Shown here one piece after another: positions 25,797 to 34,678 of a DNA stretch of 64,000 nt. The first letter of the stretch is position 1. Each line of letters opens with the position of its first letter. The position numbers and the translations under genes are program-made. The notes beneath the pieces are model-generated. The model was not told the DNA's origin. It saw only the letters and a list, made by a program, of their open reading frames with translations, and searched no databases. Source of the stretch: Azotobacter beijerinckii (GTDB lineage Bacteria > Pseudomonadota > Gammaproteobacteria > Pseudomonadales > Pseudomonadaceae); contig NZ_FOFJ01000012.1 of the NCBI RefSeq assembly GCF_900110885.1, positions 1-64,000 of the forward strand, written 5' to 3'.

Positions 25797-27085
25797 TGCT
25801 GGCCATTACCCTGATGCTCATCGGCCTGGTGGCGCTGCTGCTCACCGGATTGCCGATCTTCGCCGGGCTGTCGCTGTTCGGCGGCTTTCTGCTGGCCGGC
25901 GAGCCGGGCGGGCTGGATGCCGTCTCCGACCTGATCTTCGCCAAGACCGGCATGTACGTGCTGGTGGCGATTCCGCTGTTCGCCTACATGGCGCACATCA
26001 TGATCCGCGGACGGATCGTCGACGATCTCTACACCACCGCCCACACCCTGACCCGCCACCTGCCCGGCGGGGTCGGCATCGCCACCATCGTCGCCTGCAT
26101 GATCTTTTCCTCGATCTCCGGCTCGAGCGTCGCCACGGCGCTGACCATCGGCGCGGTGGCCATTCCGCAGATGATCCGCTACGGCTACGCGCCGAAGATG
26201 GCTTATGGCCTGGTGGCTGCCGGCGGCACCCTCGGCATCCTGATTCCGCCCTCCGGGCCGATGATCCTCTACGGGGTCGCCACCGACACCTCGATCAGCG
26301 GGCTGTTCATGGCCGGGGTGCTGCCGGGGTTCCTGCTCTCGGGGATCTTCATGGCCTACTGCGCTTTCAAGCAGTGGGGCACCCCGCGTGCCGAGCGTGC
26401 CTCCTGGGGCGAGATGGGCCGGGCGGTGCGCCAGTCGGCCTGGGCCATCGCCTTGCCCGGCCTGGTACTGGGCGGCATGTACGCCGGGCTGTTCACCGCC
26501 ACCGAGGCGGCGGCCATCGGCGCGGTGCTGGCCCTGCTGATCGCCGGCCTGGCGTATCGCAGCATCGGCTTGCGCGAGATCTGGCAGTGCGCCATCGAGG
26601 CCAGCCGCACCTCGGCCATGCTGTTCATGATCCTCGCCGGCGCGGCGGTGTTCAGCTATGCCCTGACCAAGCTGATGATCCCGCAGCAGGTCGTGGCGCT
26701 GGTGCTCGAGCTGCAGATCGGCCCCTACGGCTTCCTGCTGCTGATGATGCTGATGCTGTTCGTCCTCGGCATGTTCCTCGAGTCGATCGCCATCATCCTG
26801 ATCACCTCGCCGGTGATCATGCCGGTCATGGCCCACCTGGGGATCAACCCGATCTGGTACGGCGTGCTGCTGGTGATCAACCTCGAGGTGGCGATGATCA
26901 CCCCGCCGGTGGGGATGAACCTGTTCACCATCAAGGGTGTCGTGCCCAGCGCCTCGATGGGCGAGATCATCCGCGGCGCGATGCCCTTCGTGCTGCTGAT
27001 GACCCTGGGGATGCTGCTGGTGATGCTGTTCCCGCAGATCGCCCTGGTGCTGCCGGAGAGCATGATCAACATCAACGCGCAGTAA
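25796..27085 (+). CDS. TRAP transporter large permease (DctM family)
   Basis: The protein has 429 residues and 11-12 spans. Typical elements: 'LPIFAGLSLFGGFLLAGE', 'ISGSSVATALTIGAVAIPQM', 'GTLGILIPPSGPMILYGV', 'ESIAIILITSPVIMPV' and 'TPPVGMNLFTIKGV'. It is the Na+-coupled translocating subunit, working with the DctQ protein encoded immediately upstream and the periplasmic DctP. Translational coupling to dctQ is seen in the one-base overlap. It ends the catabolic island. Confidence 0.95.
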   Translation: MLAITLMLIGLVALLLTGLPIFAGLSLFGGFLLAGEPGGLDAVSDLIFAKTGMYVLVAIPLFAYMAHIMIRGRIVDDLYTTAHTLTRHLPGGVGIATIVACMIFSSISGSSVATALTIGAVAIPQMIRYGYAPKMAYGLVAAGGTLGILIPPSGPMILYGVATDTSISGLFMAGVLPGFLLSGIFMAYCAFKQWGTPRAERASWGEMGRAVRQSAWAIALPGLVLGGMYAGLFTATEAAAIGAVLALLIAGLAYRSIGLREIWQCAIEASRTSAMLFMILAGAAVFSYALTKLMIPQQVVALVLELQIGPYGFLLLMMLMLFVLGMFLESIAIILITSPVIMPVMAHLGINPIWYGVLLVINLEVAMITPPVGMNLFTIKGVVPSASMGEIIRGAMPFVLLMTLGMLLVMLFPQIALVLPESMININAQ

Positions 27086-27310
27086 AAGCCTCTCGGCCGA
27101 GGCGGGCGCCATCGGCGCTCGCCTCGATAGCCTCGAGTCGTATCGCAATAGAAGTCGATCCCGCTTCGGCATCGCGCTTGGCGGAGACTGCGAAGGGGCA
27201 TCGCTCGAGCCTGTGGCCGAGTGGATTTTCAAGCAGGTGGCCGCTTCCGGGCGAGCACAGCAGATTTGCTTTTCGAGTTGTCCCGGTAATTTGCTTATCT
27301 TGGAGTGCCC

Positions 27311-28528
27311 ATGTCCCCCATTGCCAATCCTCAACGCCTGATCGTCTTGCTCGCCGCGTTGGTGGCTTTCGGTCCGCTGTCCATTGACATGTACCTGCCC
27401 AGCCTGCCGCTGATCGCGGCCGATCTTGGCGCTTCCGAGTCACAGATCCAGATGACCATCGGGGTGTTCCTCGCTGGTCTGTGCATCGGCATGCTGCTCT
27501 ACGGCCCGCTGTCCGACCGTTTTGGCCGGCGTCGCCTGCTGCTGGGCGGCATTGTCCTGTATATGCTGGCCAGCCTGGGCTGTGTGTTGGCTGCTGGAGC
27601 CGGGCAACTGGTGTTCTGGCGTACCCTCCAGGCCTTTGGCGGCGCAGCCGCTTCAGTACTGGCGCGGACCATTGTGCGTGACCTGTTTCCCCTGGCCGAT
27701 GCCGCCCGCATGCTGTCGCTGATGCACTTGGTAACCATGATCGCCACTCTGATCGCCCCTCTGGCCGGAGGCTACCTGATTCTGGTTGCCGGCTGGCGGG
27801 TAATCTTCATCGTACTGCTGGCCCTTGCCGGTCTGTGTCTGCTGTTCGTCGCGTGGAAGATCCCGGAAACCCATCCAGCCCACGCTCGCGGCGTCTCGAT
27901 CGGTATCGCTTTCCGTGCCTATGGGCACATCGTCCTGCAACCGCAGGCGCTCGGCTACATCCTGTGCATGGGCCTGTCGTTCGGCGGCATGTTTGCCTTC
28001 ATCACCGCCTCGCCCTTCGTCTACATCCAGTATTTCGGCGTGTCGCCCCAGCACTACGCTTGGCTGTTCAGTCTGAACATCGCTGGCATCATGATCATCA
28101 CCTTGCTCAATGCCCGCCTAGTCACGCGCTTCGGTCCGCAGCGCCTATTGTTGCTGGGGGCCGGCATCGCTGCGTTCTCCGGCCTGGGACTGGCCCTCTT
28201 CGGGGGTAATGGCATTGGCGGACTGTCTGTCATCGCAGCCTGCCTGGTGTGCTTCATCAGTGTCACCGGACTGCTCGGTGCCAATTGTGTGGCCAGCCTG
28301 TTGGCGCGCTTTCCTGGCCAGGCCGGTGCCGCTGCCGGCCTGGCGGTAGCCCTGCAATTCGGTCTCGGCACGGTCTGCAGCGCCTTGGTCAGCGCCTTGC
28401 ACGATGGCAGCCCGCTGCCAATGAGTCTGGTGATCGGTAGTGCCGGCATCGGCAGCCTTTTGGCGCTTTTGCTTACGCGCCTTCCGGAACGCACTGCTCC
28501 GACCGTTCCTCCACGCCTGCAAGCCTGA
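27311..28528 (+). CDS. Bcr/CflA-family drug exporter (MFS)
   Basis: The protein has 405 residues and 12 spans. DHA1/Bcr signature: 'FGPLSIDMYLPSLPLIAADL', 'QIQMTIGVFLAGLCIGMLLY', 'GPLSDRFGRRRLLLGG', 'RTLQAFGGAAASVLARTIVR' and 'APLAGGYLILVAGWR'. These are proton-driven exporters of drugs and small metabolites. ATG 27311 has a GGAG five bases ahead. Its third codon positions look less GC-rich than in flanking genes, which hints at a different history, but I could not compute this. Confidence 0.9.
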   Translation: MSPIANPQRLIVLLAALVAFGPLSIDMYLPSLPLIAADLGASESQIQMTIGVFLAGLCIGMLLYGPLSDRFGRRRLLLGGIVLYMLASLGCVLAAGAGQLVFWRTLQAFGGAAASVLARTIVRDLFPLADAARMLSLMHLVTMIATLIAPLAGGYLILVAGWRVIFIVLLALAGLCLLFVAWKIPETHPAHARGVSIGIAFRAYGHIVLQPQALGYILCMGLSFGGMFAFITASPFVYIQYFGVSPQHYAWLFSLNIAGIMIITLLNARLVTRFGPQRLLLLGAGIAAFSGLGLALFGGNGIGGLSVIAACLVCFISVTGLLGANCVASLLARFPGQAGAAAGLAVALQFGLGTVCSALVSALHDGSPLPMSLVIGSAGIGSLLALLLTRLPERTAPTVPPRLQA

Positions 28529-28714
28529 CCGACTCTGAAAATGAGGGGCGGACGGGGCGAGCATCTGCCCGGTAGAAGCCGGGCGAGTGGGTGCGTTCAT
28601 GGCTCGGTCGAGTACCAATGCAGCTACTCGGCTATCGCCCTGTGTGCACCCAAAGAGAACCTATCCCGCAGCGCACAGATGGCCGTGCACCGCCCCCACT
28701 GCTAAGGCATTGAC

Positions 28715-29812
28715 ATGAACGACAGACGCCTTCCATTCCTCTTGGACCTGCCTGCCCGCTGTCGTCCCTGGATGCTCACCCCGCTGGCCGGCGCCTTCGG
28801 CGGCTGCCTGGCCCAACTGATGGGCTGGCCGCTGCCCTGGCTGCTCGGCGCGTTGCTCGGCGTTGCCGCGATACGTTGCCTGGGTTGTCCGACCGAGCCC
28901 ATGCCTCTCGGCCTGAAAGCCGGTCAATGGATTCTCGGCATCGGCATCGGCCTGTATTTCAACGCGGCGGTGCTGGAGCAGATTCTCGACCATCTCGGCC
29001 TGGTGCTCGTCGGCACCCTGCTGGCCCTGCTCACCAGTCTCGTCAGCATCGCCCTGCATCGGCGCTTCGGGGAAAGCCGGGCTACCGCCTACTTCGCCAG
29101 CATGCCGGGTGGCGCCAGCGAGATGGTCAACCTGGGTCGTCTGCATGGCGCCGAACTGCAGCAGGTGGCGGCCAGCCAGAGCCTGCGCATGCTCCTGGTG
29201 CTGCTCGGCATTCCAGCCGTGTATGCCTGGCTGTTCGCCGACGGCCAGGTGGCGGTCGGCGCGCGTCCAGAGCCCCATGCAGCATGGCTGCTCCTGCTGT
29301 TCGCCCTCGGCGGTCTGGCCGCGCTGCTGTTGCAGTACCGGCGCTTCGCCAACGCCTGGCAAATCGGCCCGCTGCTGGTGAGCAGCGTCTGCAGCGTCGC
29401 CTTCGACCTGCACATCGGCCTGCCGGCGGGCGTAGGCGAGTTCGGCCAGTGGCTGGTGGGCTGCACACTGGGCTGCTTTTTCAGCCGTGCTTTCTTCTCC
29501 CGCGCCTCGGCGTTCATGTTGCGCACGGCTTTGGCGACCCTTTCGACCATCCTGCTCTGCATACCGATTGCGCTGCTGATGAGTTGGGCCTCGGGCCTGG
29601 ATGCCCGTACCTTGCTGCTGGGCATGGTTCCTGCCGGCATCGCGGAAATGAGCCTGACCGCCGAGGCCCTGGGCCTGGCGGTGCCGCTGGTCACCGCAAT
29701 GCAGATGCTGCGCCTGTTGCTGGTGCTGTTCTTGGCCGGGCCGATGTTCCTTTGCTGGAGACGGTGCGTGGGGATTTGGCAGGAGCCTGCTGGTGCAGGA
29801 GGTGGAGCATGA
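28715..29812 (+). CDS. AbrB-family (DUF344-type) membrane permease
   Basis: The protein has 365 residues and 10-11 spans. Two repeats are visible: 'AFGGCLAQLMGWPLPWLLGALL' region near the N-terminus and 'QIGPLLVSSVCSVAFDLHIG' near the middle. The family marker 'FASMPGGASEMVNLGRLHGA' is present, echoed by 'GMVPAGIAEMSLTAEALGL'. Such proteins have been annotated as 'ammonia monooxygenase' or AbrB regulators, but they are membrane permeases of unknown substrate. The stop overlaps a small downstream frame by four bases (ATGA). Confidence 0.88.
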   Translation: MNDRRLPFLLDLPARCRPWMLTPLAGAFGGCLAQLMGWPLPWLLGALLGVAAIRCLGCPTEPMPLGLKAGQWILGIGIGLYFNAAVLEQILDHLGLVLVGTLLALLTSLVSIALHRRFGESRATAYFASMPGGASEMVNLGRLHGAELQQVAASQSLRMLLVLLGIPAVYAWLFADGQVAVGARPEPHAAWLLLLFALGGLAALLLQYRRFANAWQIGPLLVSSVCSVAFDLHIGLPAGVGEFGQWLVGCTLGCFFSRAFFSRASAFMLRTALATLSTILLCIPIALLMSWASGLDARTLLLGMVPAGIAEMSLTAEALGLAVPLVTAMQMLRLLLVLFLAGPMFLCWRRCVGIWQEPAGAGGGA

Positions 29813-30045
29813 GCGGCCGGCTCGATCTCGAGGCCTTGAGCCAGGCGGCGGCTGCCGCCATGCCCTTTGTTCCGCTCTGTACCCAGGTCGATGGAGAACC
29901 GCCAGACGGTGCGCCAGAGTCCGATGGCAGCCGTTCCGAGGCGGCTGCCGGAAGACGAGGGGGCGACGGCTTCCGCTGCCTCTGCTGGCGCCTGTCCGCT
30001 CGAGTGCGCGCAGGGTGGCCGTACTCCGTTGCCTCATGGAGCTGA
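29809..30045 (+). CDS. Small hypothetical frame coupled to the AbrB-type permease
   Basis: This 78-residue frame starts in an ATGA overlap with the permease stop and is preceded by a strong AGGAGGTGG ribosome site. The first 30 residues look ordinary ('RLDLEALSQAAAAAMPFVPL'), but the rest is Arg/Gly/Pro-rich and low-complexity, as expected after a frameshift. I recognise no family. It may be the remnant of a longer gene that continues in another frame toward 30145, or it may not be a gene. Confidence 0.35.
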   Translation: MSGRLDLEALSQAAAAAMPFVPLCTQVDGEPPDGAPESDGSRSEAAAGRRGGDGFRCLCWRLSARVRAGWPYSVASWS

Positions 30046-30082
30046 GGCCTTGTTCGATGCCTTTGGAGAGCGATGGGCATGG

Positions 30083-31090
30083 CTATCGACGAGCACCCTC
30101 TCGGGAACGGGCAAGCCCTGCGCCAAGCGCTTCATCATCCAGTAGGCAGTAGGCTTGGCGGCCCATTTCACGGCTCTCGAAGCCCAGATAGGCCTGGATC
30201 AGGCCCTCGTCGAGCAGCGCCTGCCGTGCCGTATCGAACTCGGGGGTGGTGACGATGATGGCCGGGCGTGTGCCCTTTGTATCGAGCTCGGCGAGCAAGG
30301 GGCCGAGTTGCCGGCGGAACTCGCTGGGGTGGTGTACAGGCCAGCTGCCGAGACTAATGACGATGTCGACCTGGTTGGCGTTCAACAGGGTGGTGAGCTG
30401 GAACAGCACGCTCTGCTGATCGTTGGCGCTGTACAGCGGACAGCGCTCCAGCTCGTGCCAACCATTCTTTCCGCTCAGCCGCTCGGCCTCAGCATCACCG
30501 CCTTCGATGCCACGTAGCTGCAGGCGGACGCCTTTGAGGCGCTCCTGCAGGTTGGGGTCCTGCGGGCTGGCGCTGAGGATGCACAGCCTGCCGCCGTGTG
30601 GCCGGAAGTGTTGGGCGAGCCGGCCGAGCTGATGGCCAAAGGCCAGATTGTCGAGCCCGACATAACCCCGGCGCAGATGACGCTCGTCGGGTCCCAGGTC
30701 CGAGTCGAAGGTGATCAGCGGTGTCCTGCCCAGGCGTTTCAGGGCGTGCCCGGCCAGCCACTTCGAATGAATTACCGACAGAGCGATGCCATCCAGGTCT
30801 TGGCCGAGCGCTTGCTCCAGAGCCTGGTTTTGCAGGCGAAAATGCGCCGGTCCCGACGAGCCGAGCAGCAGGCAACTGTCGCCCTGGGCCCGGGCGGCTT
30901 CGGCGCAACCCTTGCCGACCAGACGGAAAAAAGGGTGGTCGATCCGTTTGGCGAGGATCGCGAACTGCAAAGGCTCAGCGAAAGAGGCGAGGGGCGGTCC
31001 GCAGAGCAGGCTAGCAGCGCAAAGGAGGCGAGAAAAAACTGATGCTTCACGGCGAATCCTTGCAGAGTCCAGCAAAGCAGCCGAAATCAT
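30083..31090 (-). CDS. Orphan periplasmic sugar-binding-type protein (Peripla_BP_4-like), 5' end possibly frameshifted
   Basis: The protein has 335 residues as read. The body looks like a type-I periplasmic binding protein: 'LQFAILAKRIDHPFFRLVG', 'ALGQDLDGIALSVIHSK', 'TPLITFDSDLG', 'GYVGLDNLAFGHQLGRLAQ' and 'GGRLCILSASPQDPN'. The ATG at 31090 has no good ribosome site and adds a charged pre-signal stretch. A GTG at 31050 has AAGGA at the right distance and starts 'MKHQFF' in the neighbouring frame; one extra base in the six-A run at 31033-31038 would join it to the signal peptide 'SRLLCAASLLCGPPLASFA'. No ABC permease or ATPase is nearby; a sensory partner elsewhere is possible. Confidence 0.7.
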   Translation of the reverse strand: MISAALLDSARIRREASVFSRLLCAASLLCGPPLASFAEPLQFAILAKRIDHPFFRLVGKGCAEAARAQGDSCLLLGSSGPAHFRLQNQALEQALGQDLDGIALSVIHSKWLAGHALKRLGRTPLITFDSDLGPDERHLRRGYVGLDNLAFGHQLGRLAQHFRPHGGRLCILSASPQDPNLQERLKGVRLQLRGIEGGDAEAERLSGKNGWHELERCPLYSANDQQSVLFQLTTLLNANQVDIVISLGSWPVHHPSEFRRQLGPLLAELDTKGTRPAIIVTTPEFDTARQALLDEGLIQAYLGFESREMGRQAYCLLDDEALGAGLARSREGARR

Positions 31091-31173
31091 ACGCTCAAGT
31101 CTCTATCAGAGCAGCAGCCGGCGGCAAGGCAAGCATCTTGGAGCCGCCTGGTATCGGCGTGGTTTCCATTACC

Positions 31174-31785
31174 TCAACTGAAGCCGTTGTACCGTGAAGA
31201 TTTGAAATTGAAGATCATCAGGGAGTTAGCCAGAAAAGCGCTCAGCAGGGAGTAGAGCATGGCACTCCAGGGAATGAGGAAGCAGGCGGCGAGCAGAATG
31301 GAAGCGTCGACAGCCAGCTGTACCTTGCCGGCGCCGAGGCCGTGCTTCTTCTGCAGATAGAGGACCAGGATGTTGATGCCGCCCAGGCTGGAGCCGTGCC
31401 GGAAGATGATGATGAAGCCGACGCCGATCAGGCTGCCGCCCAGGACGGCGGCGTACAGCGGGTCCAGCCGTTCGAAGCCGACCAGCCGGGGCGTCAGGTC
31501 GCTGAGCAGCGACAGGCAGGCGATGGCCGCGATCGTGCGGAGGATGAAGGGCAGTCCCAGCTGGCGGTAGCCCAGGTAGTAGAACGGCAGGTTGATCAGG
31601 AAGAAGCAGGTGCCCACCGAAAAACCGCTCAGGTAGTGGCCGATGAGCGCCAGGCCGGCGGCGCCGCCGACCAGCAGCTGGCTGTGGGCGAACAGGTTGA
31701 GGGCGAAGGCGATCATCACGGTGCCGAAGAGGATGGCCTGGACGTCTTCCAGCAGGCTGTGGCGTTCTTTCAGGGCTTCGGGCAT
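31174..31785 (-). CDS. YitT-family membrane protein
   Basis: The protein has 203 residues and five to six spans: 'VQAILFGTVMIAFALNLF', 'LLVGGAAGLALIGHYLSG', 'GTCFFLINLPFYYLGYRQL', 'YAAVLGGSLIGVGFIIIFRH' and 'GSSLGGINILVLYLQKK'. The Gly-rich 'GSSLGGINIL' resembles the YitT pattern. It lacks the C-terminal DUF2179 domain of the longer Bacillus proteins. AGGAG precedes the ATG. It lies 74 bases downstream of the thiolase in the same direction and could be the last gene of that operon. Function is unknown. Confidence 0.8.
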   Translation of the reverse strand: MPEALKERHSLLEDVQAILFGTVMIAFALNLFAHSQLLVGGAAGLALIGHYLSGFSVGTCFFLINLPFYYLGYRQLGLPFILRTIAAIACLSLLSDLTPRLVGFERLDPLYAAVLGGSLIGVGFIIIFRHGSSLGGINILVLYLQKKHGLGAGKVQLAVDASILLAACFLIPWSAMLYSLLSAFLANSLMIFNFKSSRYNGFS

Positions 31786-31859
31786 GGCGGGTTTCTCCTG
31801 GAGGGCGATGCCCCCGCGCGGCGCGCAGGGGCGGTCGGCGTCGGGCGAAGGAGGGCGGT

Positions 31860-33038
31860 TCAGCGCTCGATGGCCAGCGCCACGCCCTGGCCGCCGCCGA
31901 TGCACAGGGTAGCCAGGCCTTTTTTCGCGTCGCGGCGGAGCATCTCGTGCAGCAGGCTGACGAGGATGCGGCAGCCCGAAGCGCCGATGGGATGGCCGAG
32001 GGCGATGGCGCCGCCGTTGACGTTGACCTTGCCGGCATCCCAGCCGAGCTCCTGGCCGACCGCCAGGGCCTGGGCGGCGAAGGCCTCGTTGGCTTCGATC
32101 AGATCGAGCTGCTCCAGCGACCAGCCGGCCTTCTCCAGGCAGCGACGGGTGGCCGAGACCGGGCCGATGCCCATGATCGCCGGATCGACGCCGGCATTGG
32201 CGTAGGCGGCGATGCGCGCCAGCACCGGCAGGCCGAGGGCCTTGGCCTTCCCGGCGCCCATCAGCAGCACCGCGGCGGCGCCGTCGTTGAGGGTCGAGGC
32301 GTTGCCGGCGGTGACGCTGCCGTCCTTCTTGAACGCCGGCTTGAGCGTGCCCAGCGCTTCGGCGCTGGTGCCGGCGCGCGGCTGCTCGTCGCGGGCGAAG
32401 CTCAGCGGCTCGCCCTTGCGCTGGGGAATCGAGACGGGGGTGATCTCGTCCCGGAAGCGACCCGCGGCGAGGGCGGCGCAGGCCTTCTGCTGGGAGGCGG
32501 CGGCGAAGGCGTCCTGGGCTTCGCGGGTGAGGCCGTACTGCGCCACCAGATTCTCCGCGGTGATGCCCATGTGGTAGTCGTGGAAGGCGTCCCACAGGCC
32601 GTCCTCGATCATACTGTCGACCAGTTGCGCGTGGCCCATGCGCAGGCCGGTGCGGGCCTTGGGCAGCACGTAGGGCGCCAGGCTCATGTTCTCCATGCCG
32701 CCGGCGATCGCCACCTCGGCGTCGCCGCAGCGGATCGCCTGGGCGGCCAGGTGCAGGGCCTTGAGCCCGGAGCCGCAGACCTTGTTCAGGGTCAGCGCCG
32801 GCACGGCATGCGGCAGGCCGGCCCGGAGCGCGGCCTGGCGCGCCGGGTTCTGCCCACTGCCGGCGGTGAGCACCTGGCCGAGGATCACCTCGTCGACCTG
32901 GGCCGGGTCGAGGCCGGTCTGCTCCAGCAGGGCGCGGATCACCGTGGCGCCCAGTTCGGTGGCGGGAATATTGGCCAGCGCGCCCTGGAAGGCGCCGATG
33001 GCGGTGCGGGTGGCGGCGACGATGACGACTTCTTGCAT
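31860..33038 (-). CDS. atoB: Acetyl-CoA C-acetyltransferase (thiolase)
   Basis: The protein has 392 residues. Thiolase catalytic residues: nucleophile Cys in '[15 protein letters not shown]', His in '[17 protein letters not shown]' and second Cys in '[14 protein letters not shown]'. It interconverts two acetyl-CoA and acetoacetyl-CoA. Placed after scoAB in the tyrosine cluster, the direction here is cleavage of acetoacetyl-CoA from fumarylacetoacetate breakdown. A 234-base gap with palindromic repeats separates it from scoB. Start ATG 33038 ('[15 protein letters not shown]'). Confidence 0.95.
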   Translation of the reverse strand: MQEVVIVAATRTAIGAFQGALANIPATELGATVIRALLEQTGLDPAQVDEVILGQVLTAGSGQNPARQAALRAGLPHAVPALTLNKVCGSGLKALHLAAQAIRCGDAEVAIAGGMENMSLAPYVLPKARTGLRMGHAQLVDSMIEDGLWDAFHDYHMGITAENLVAQYGLTREAQDAFAAASQQKACAALAAGRFRDEITPVSIPQRKGEPLSFARDEQPRAGTSAEALGTLKPAFKKDGSVTAGNASTLNDGAAAVLLMGAGKAKALGLPVLARIAAYANAGVDPAIMGIGPVSATRRCLEKAGWSLEQLDLIEANEAFAAQALAVGQELGWDAGKVNVNGGAIALGHPIGASGCRILVSLLHEMLRRDAKKGLATLCIGGGQGVALAIER

Positions 33039-33138
33039 GACGAACTCCGAATAAAAGGCGCGGGCCGGGCAGGCACCGCGCAAACGGTCATAGGGGGCGG
33101 GAACGGTCGCCCCCCATACCGTGGGATCAGTGCGTAGG

Positions 33139-33250
33139 CCGGAAAACGACCGCAGGTCTTTTCCACCGGGTCGCCGTGCGGGGCAGGGGTGGACAAGGCT
33201 GCGCCGTCTTCCACCCCACGGGGCTGTGTGCCGGTGCGCAGGGTGGAAGA
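33139..33250. repeat. REP-like palindromes between scoB and thiolase genes
   Basis: Unit one: GGAAAA-cg-ACC-gca-GGT-c-TTTTCC (33141-33164). Unit two: GGGGTGGA (33186-33193) with TCCACCCC (33210-33217), enclosing a GGC-tgc-GCC inner stem. A third arm, GGGTGGAAGA (33241-33250), is perfectly complementary to TCTTCCACCC (33207-33216), so it competes with unit two. The GGTGGA...TCCACC form resembles dispersed palindromic repeats of pseudomonads. Confidence 0.6.
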
Positions 33251-33272
33251 GGTTTCCAGCGGAGGCGCGGTG

Positions 33273-33902
33273 TCAGCGCCGGATCGGGCAGCCGGTGGCT
33301 TGCTGCAGCGCCTCGAAGGTCACCCCCTCGGCCAGCTCGACCAGCTTGAGGCCCTGCTCGTTGACGTCGAGCACCGCGAGGTCGGTGATGATCCGGTCGA
33401 CCACCCCGACGCCGGTCAGCGGCAGCTCGCAGCGTTCGAGGAGCTTGTGTGCGCCGCCCTTGGCGCAGTGCTCCATCAGCACCACCACGCGCTTGACCCC
33501 GGCGACCAGGTCCATGGCCCCGCCCATGCCCTTGACCATCTTGCCGGGGATCATCCAGTTGGCCAGGTCGCCATGCTCGGAGACCTGCATGGCGCCGAGA
33601 ATCGACAGGTTGACGTGGCCGCCGCGGATCATCGCGAAGCTCGTCGCGCTGTCGAAGAAGCTGCTGCCGGGCAGGGTGGTGATGGTCTGCTTGCCGGCGT
33701 TGATCAGGTCCGGGTCGACCTCTTCCTCGGTGGGGAAGGGGCCGATGCCGAGCAGGCCGTTCTCGCTCTGCAGCCAGACCTCCATGCCCTCGGGGATGTA
33801 GTTGGCAACCAGGGTCGGTAGGCCGATGCCGAGGTTGACGTAGAAGCCGTCCTGCAGCTCCCGGGCGGCGCGTTGCGCCATTTGTTCACGAGTCCAGGCC
33901 AT
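33273..33902 (-). CDS. scoB: 3-oxoacid CoA-transferase subunit B
   Basis: The protein has 209 residues. Class I CoA transferase beta subunit: '[17 protein letters not shown]', the catalytic Glu in '[14 protein letters not shown]', '[19 protein letters not shown]' and '[19 protein letters not shown]'. With subunit A it transfers CoA from succinyl-CoA to acetoacetate. The start lies two bases after the scoA stop, so subunits are made together. Position directly after the homogentisate genes fits acetoacetate activation. Confidence 0.95.
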   Translation of the reverse strand: MAWTREQMAQRAARELQDGFYVNLGIGLPTLVANYIPEGMEVWLQSENGLLGIGPFPTEEEVDPDLINAGKQTITTLPGSSFFDSATSFAMIRGGHVNLSILGAMQVSEHGDLANWMIPGKMVKGMGGAMDLVAGVKRVVVLMEHCAKGGAHKLLERCELPLTGVGVVDRIITDLAVLDVNEQGLKLVELAEGVTFEALQQATGCPIRR

Positions 33903-33904
33903 GG

Positions 33905-34603
33905 TCAGGCGCTCCGCAGGGTACGTTGTTCGATGCGTTTTTCCGGGGTGGGGTTGAGCACCAGGCGGTGCACGTAGATCCCCGGCAGGTGGATCTGGTC
34001 GGGGTCGAGCGCGCCGGTCGGGACGATCTCCTCGACCTCGGCCACGCAGACCCGCCCGGCCATCGCCGCCAGCGGATTGAAGTTGCGCGCGCTCTTGCGA
34101 AACAGCAGGTTGCCGGCCTGGTCGGCCTTCCAGGCCTTGACCAGCGCCACGTCGGCGGTCAGGGACTTCTCCATTACGTACCACTGGCCGTCGAACTGGC
34201 GGGTTTCCTTGCCCTCGGCGACCAGGGTGCCGTAGCCGGTCCTGGTGTAGAAAGCCGGGATGCCGGCGCCGCCGGCGCGCAGCTTCTCGGCCAGGGTGCC
34301 CTGGGGGGTGAACTCCACCTCCAGTTCGCCGGCCAGGTACTGGCGCTCGAATTCCTTGTTCCCGCCGACGTAGGAGGAAATCATCTTGCGGATCTGCCGG
34401 GTGGCGAGCAGCAGGCCGAGGCCGAAGTCGTCGACCCCGGCGGTATTGCTGATCGCGGTGAGGTCCTTCTTGCCGGAGTCGCGCAGGGCGGCGATCAGCG
34501 CCTCGGGGATGCCGCACAGGCCGAAGCCGCCGACGGCGAGGGTCATGCCGTCCTTCACCAGCCCGTCGAGGGCCGTGTGGGCATTGGGGTAGGTCTTGTT
34601 CAT
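33905..34603 (-). CDS. scoA: 3-oxoacid CoA-transferase subunit A
   Basis: The protein has 232 residues. Alpha-subunit motifs: '[19 protein letters not shown]', '[16 protein letters not shown]', '[19 protein letters not shown]' and '[20 protein letters not shown]'. The '[10 protein letters not shown]' loop binds CoA. It is the first gene of the scoAB pair, 75 bases after hmgA, and is probably on the same transcript as the homogentisate genes. A free-standing pair elsewhere in the genome cannot be excluded. Confidence 0.95.
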   Translation of the reverse strand: MNKTYPNAHTALDGLVKDGMTLAVGGFGLCGIPEALIAALRDSGKKDLTAISNTAGVDDFGLGLLLATRQIRKMISSYVGGNKEFERQYLAGELEVEFTPQGTLAEKLRAGGAGIPAFYTRTGYGTLVAEGKETRQFDGQWYVMEKSLTADVALVKAWKADQAGNLLFRKSARNFNPLAAMAGRVCVAEVEEIVPTGALDPDQIHLPGIYVHRLVLNPTPEKRIEQRTLRSA

Positions 34604-34678
34604 CGTTTCGGTCTCGGGGTACAGGTCGTTCGGAGAACGGGCAGCCGGGCGCGGTGGCGCTCGCCGCCCGCGTCGGGC

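Noticed and set aside
27086-27310. Gene or element in the gap before the Bcr/CflA exporter
   Set aside because: Only a loose GAGGCG...CGCCTC hairpin near 27100-27125 is visible. No coding frame, repeat or promoter stands out.
30772-31050. A separate small secreted protein starting at GTG 31050
   Set aside because: After a convincing start and hydrophobic stretch it turns into Ser/Arg-rich shadow sequence. It is better explained as the true start of the binding protein gene displaced by a frameshift.
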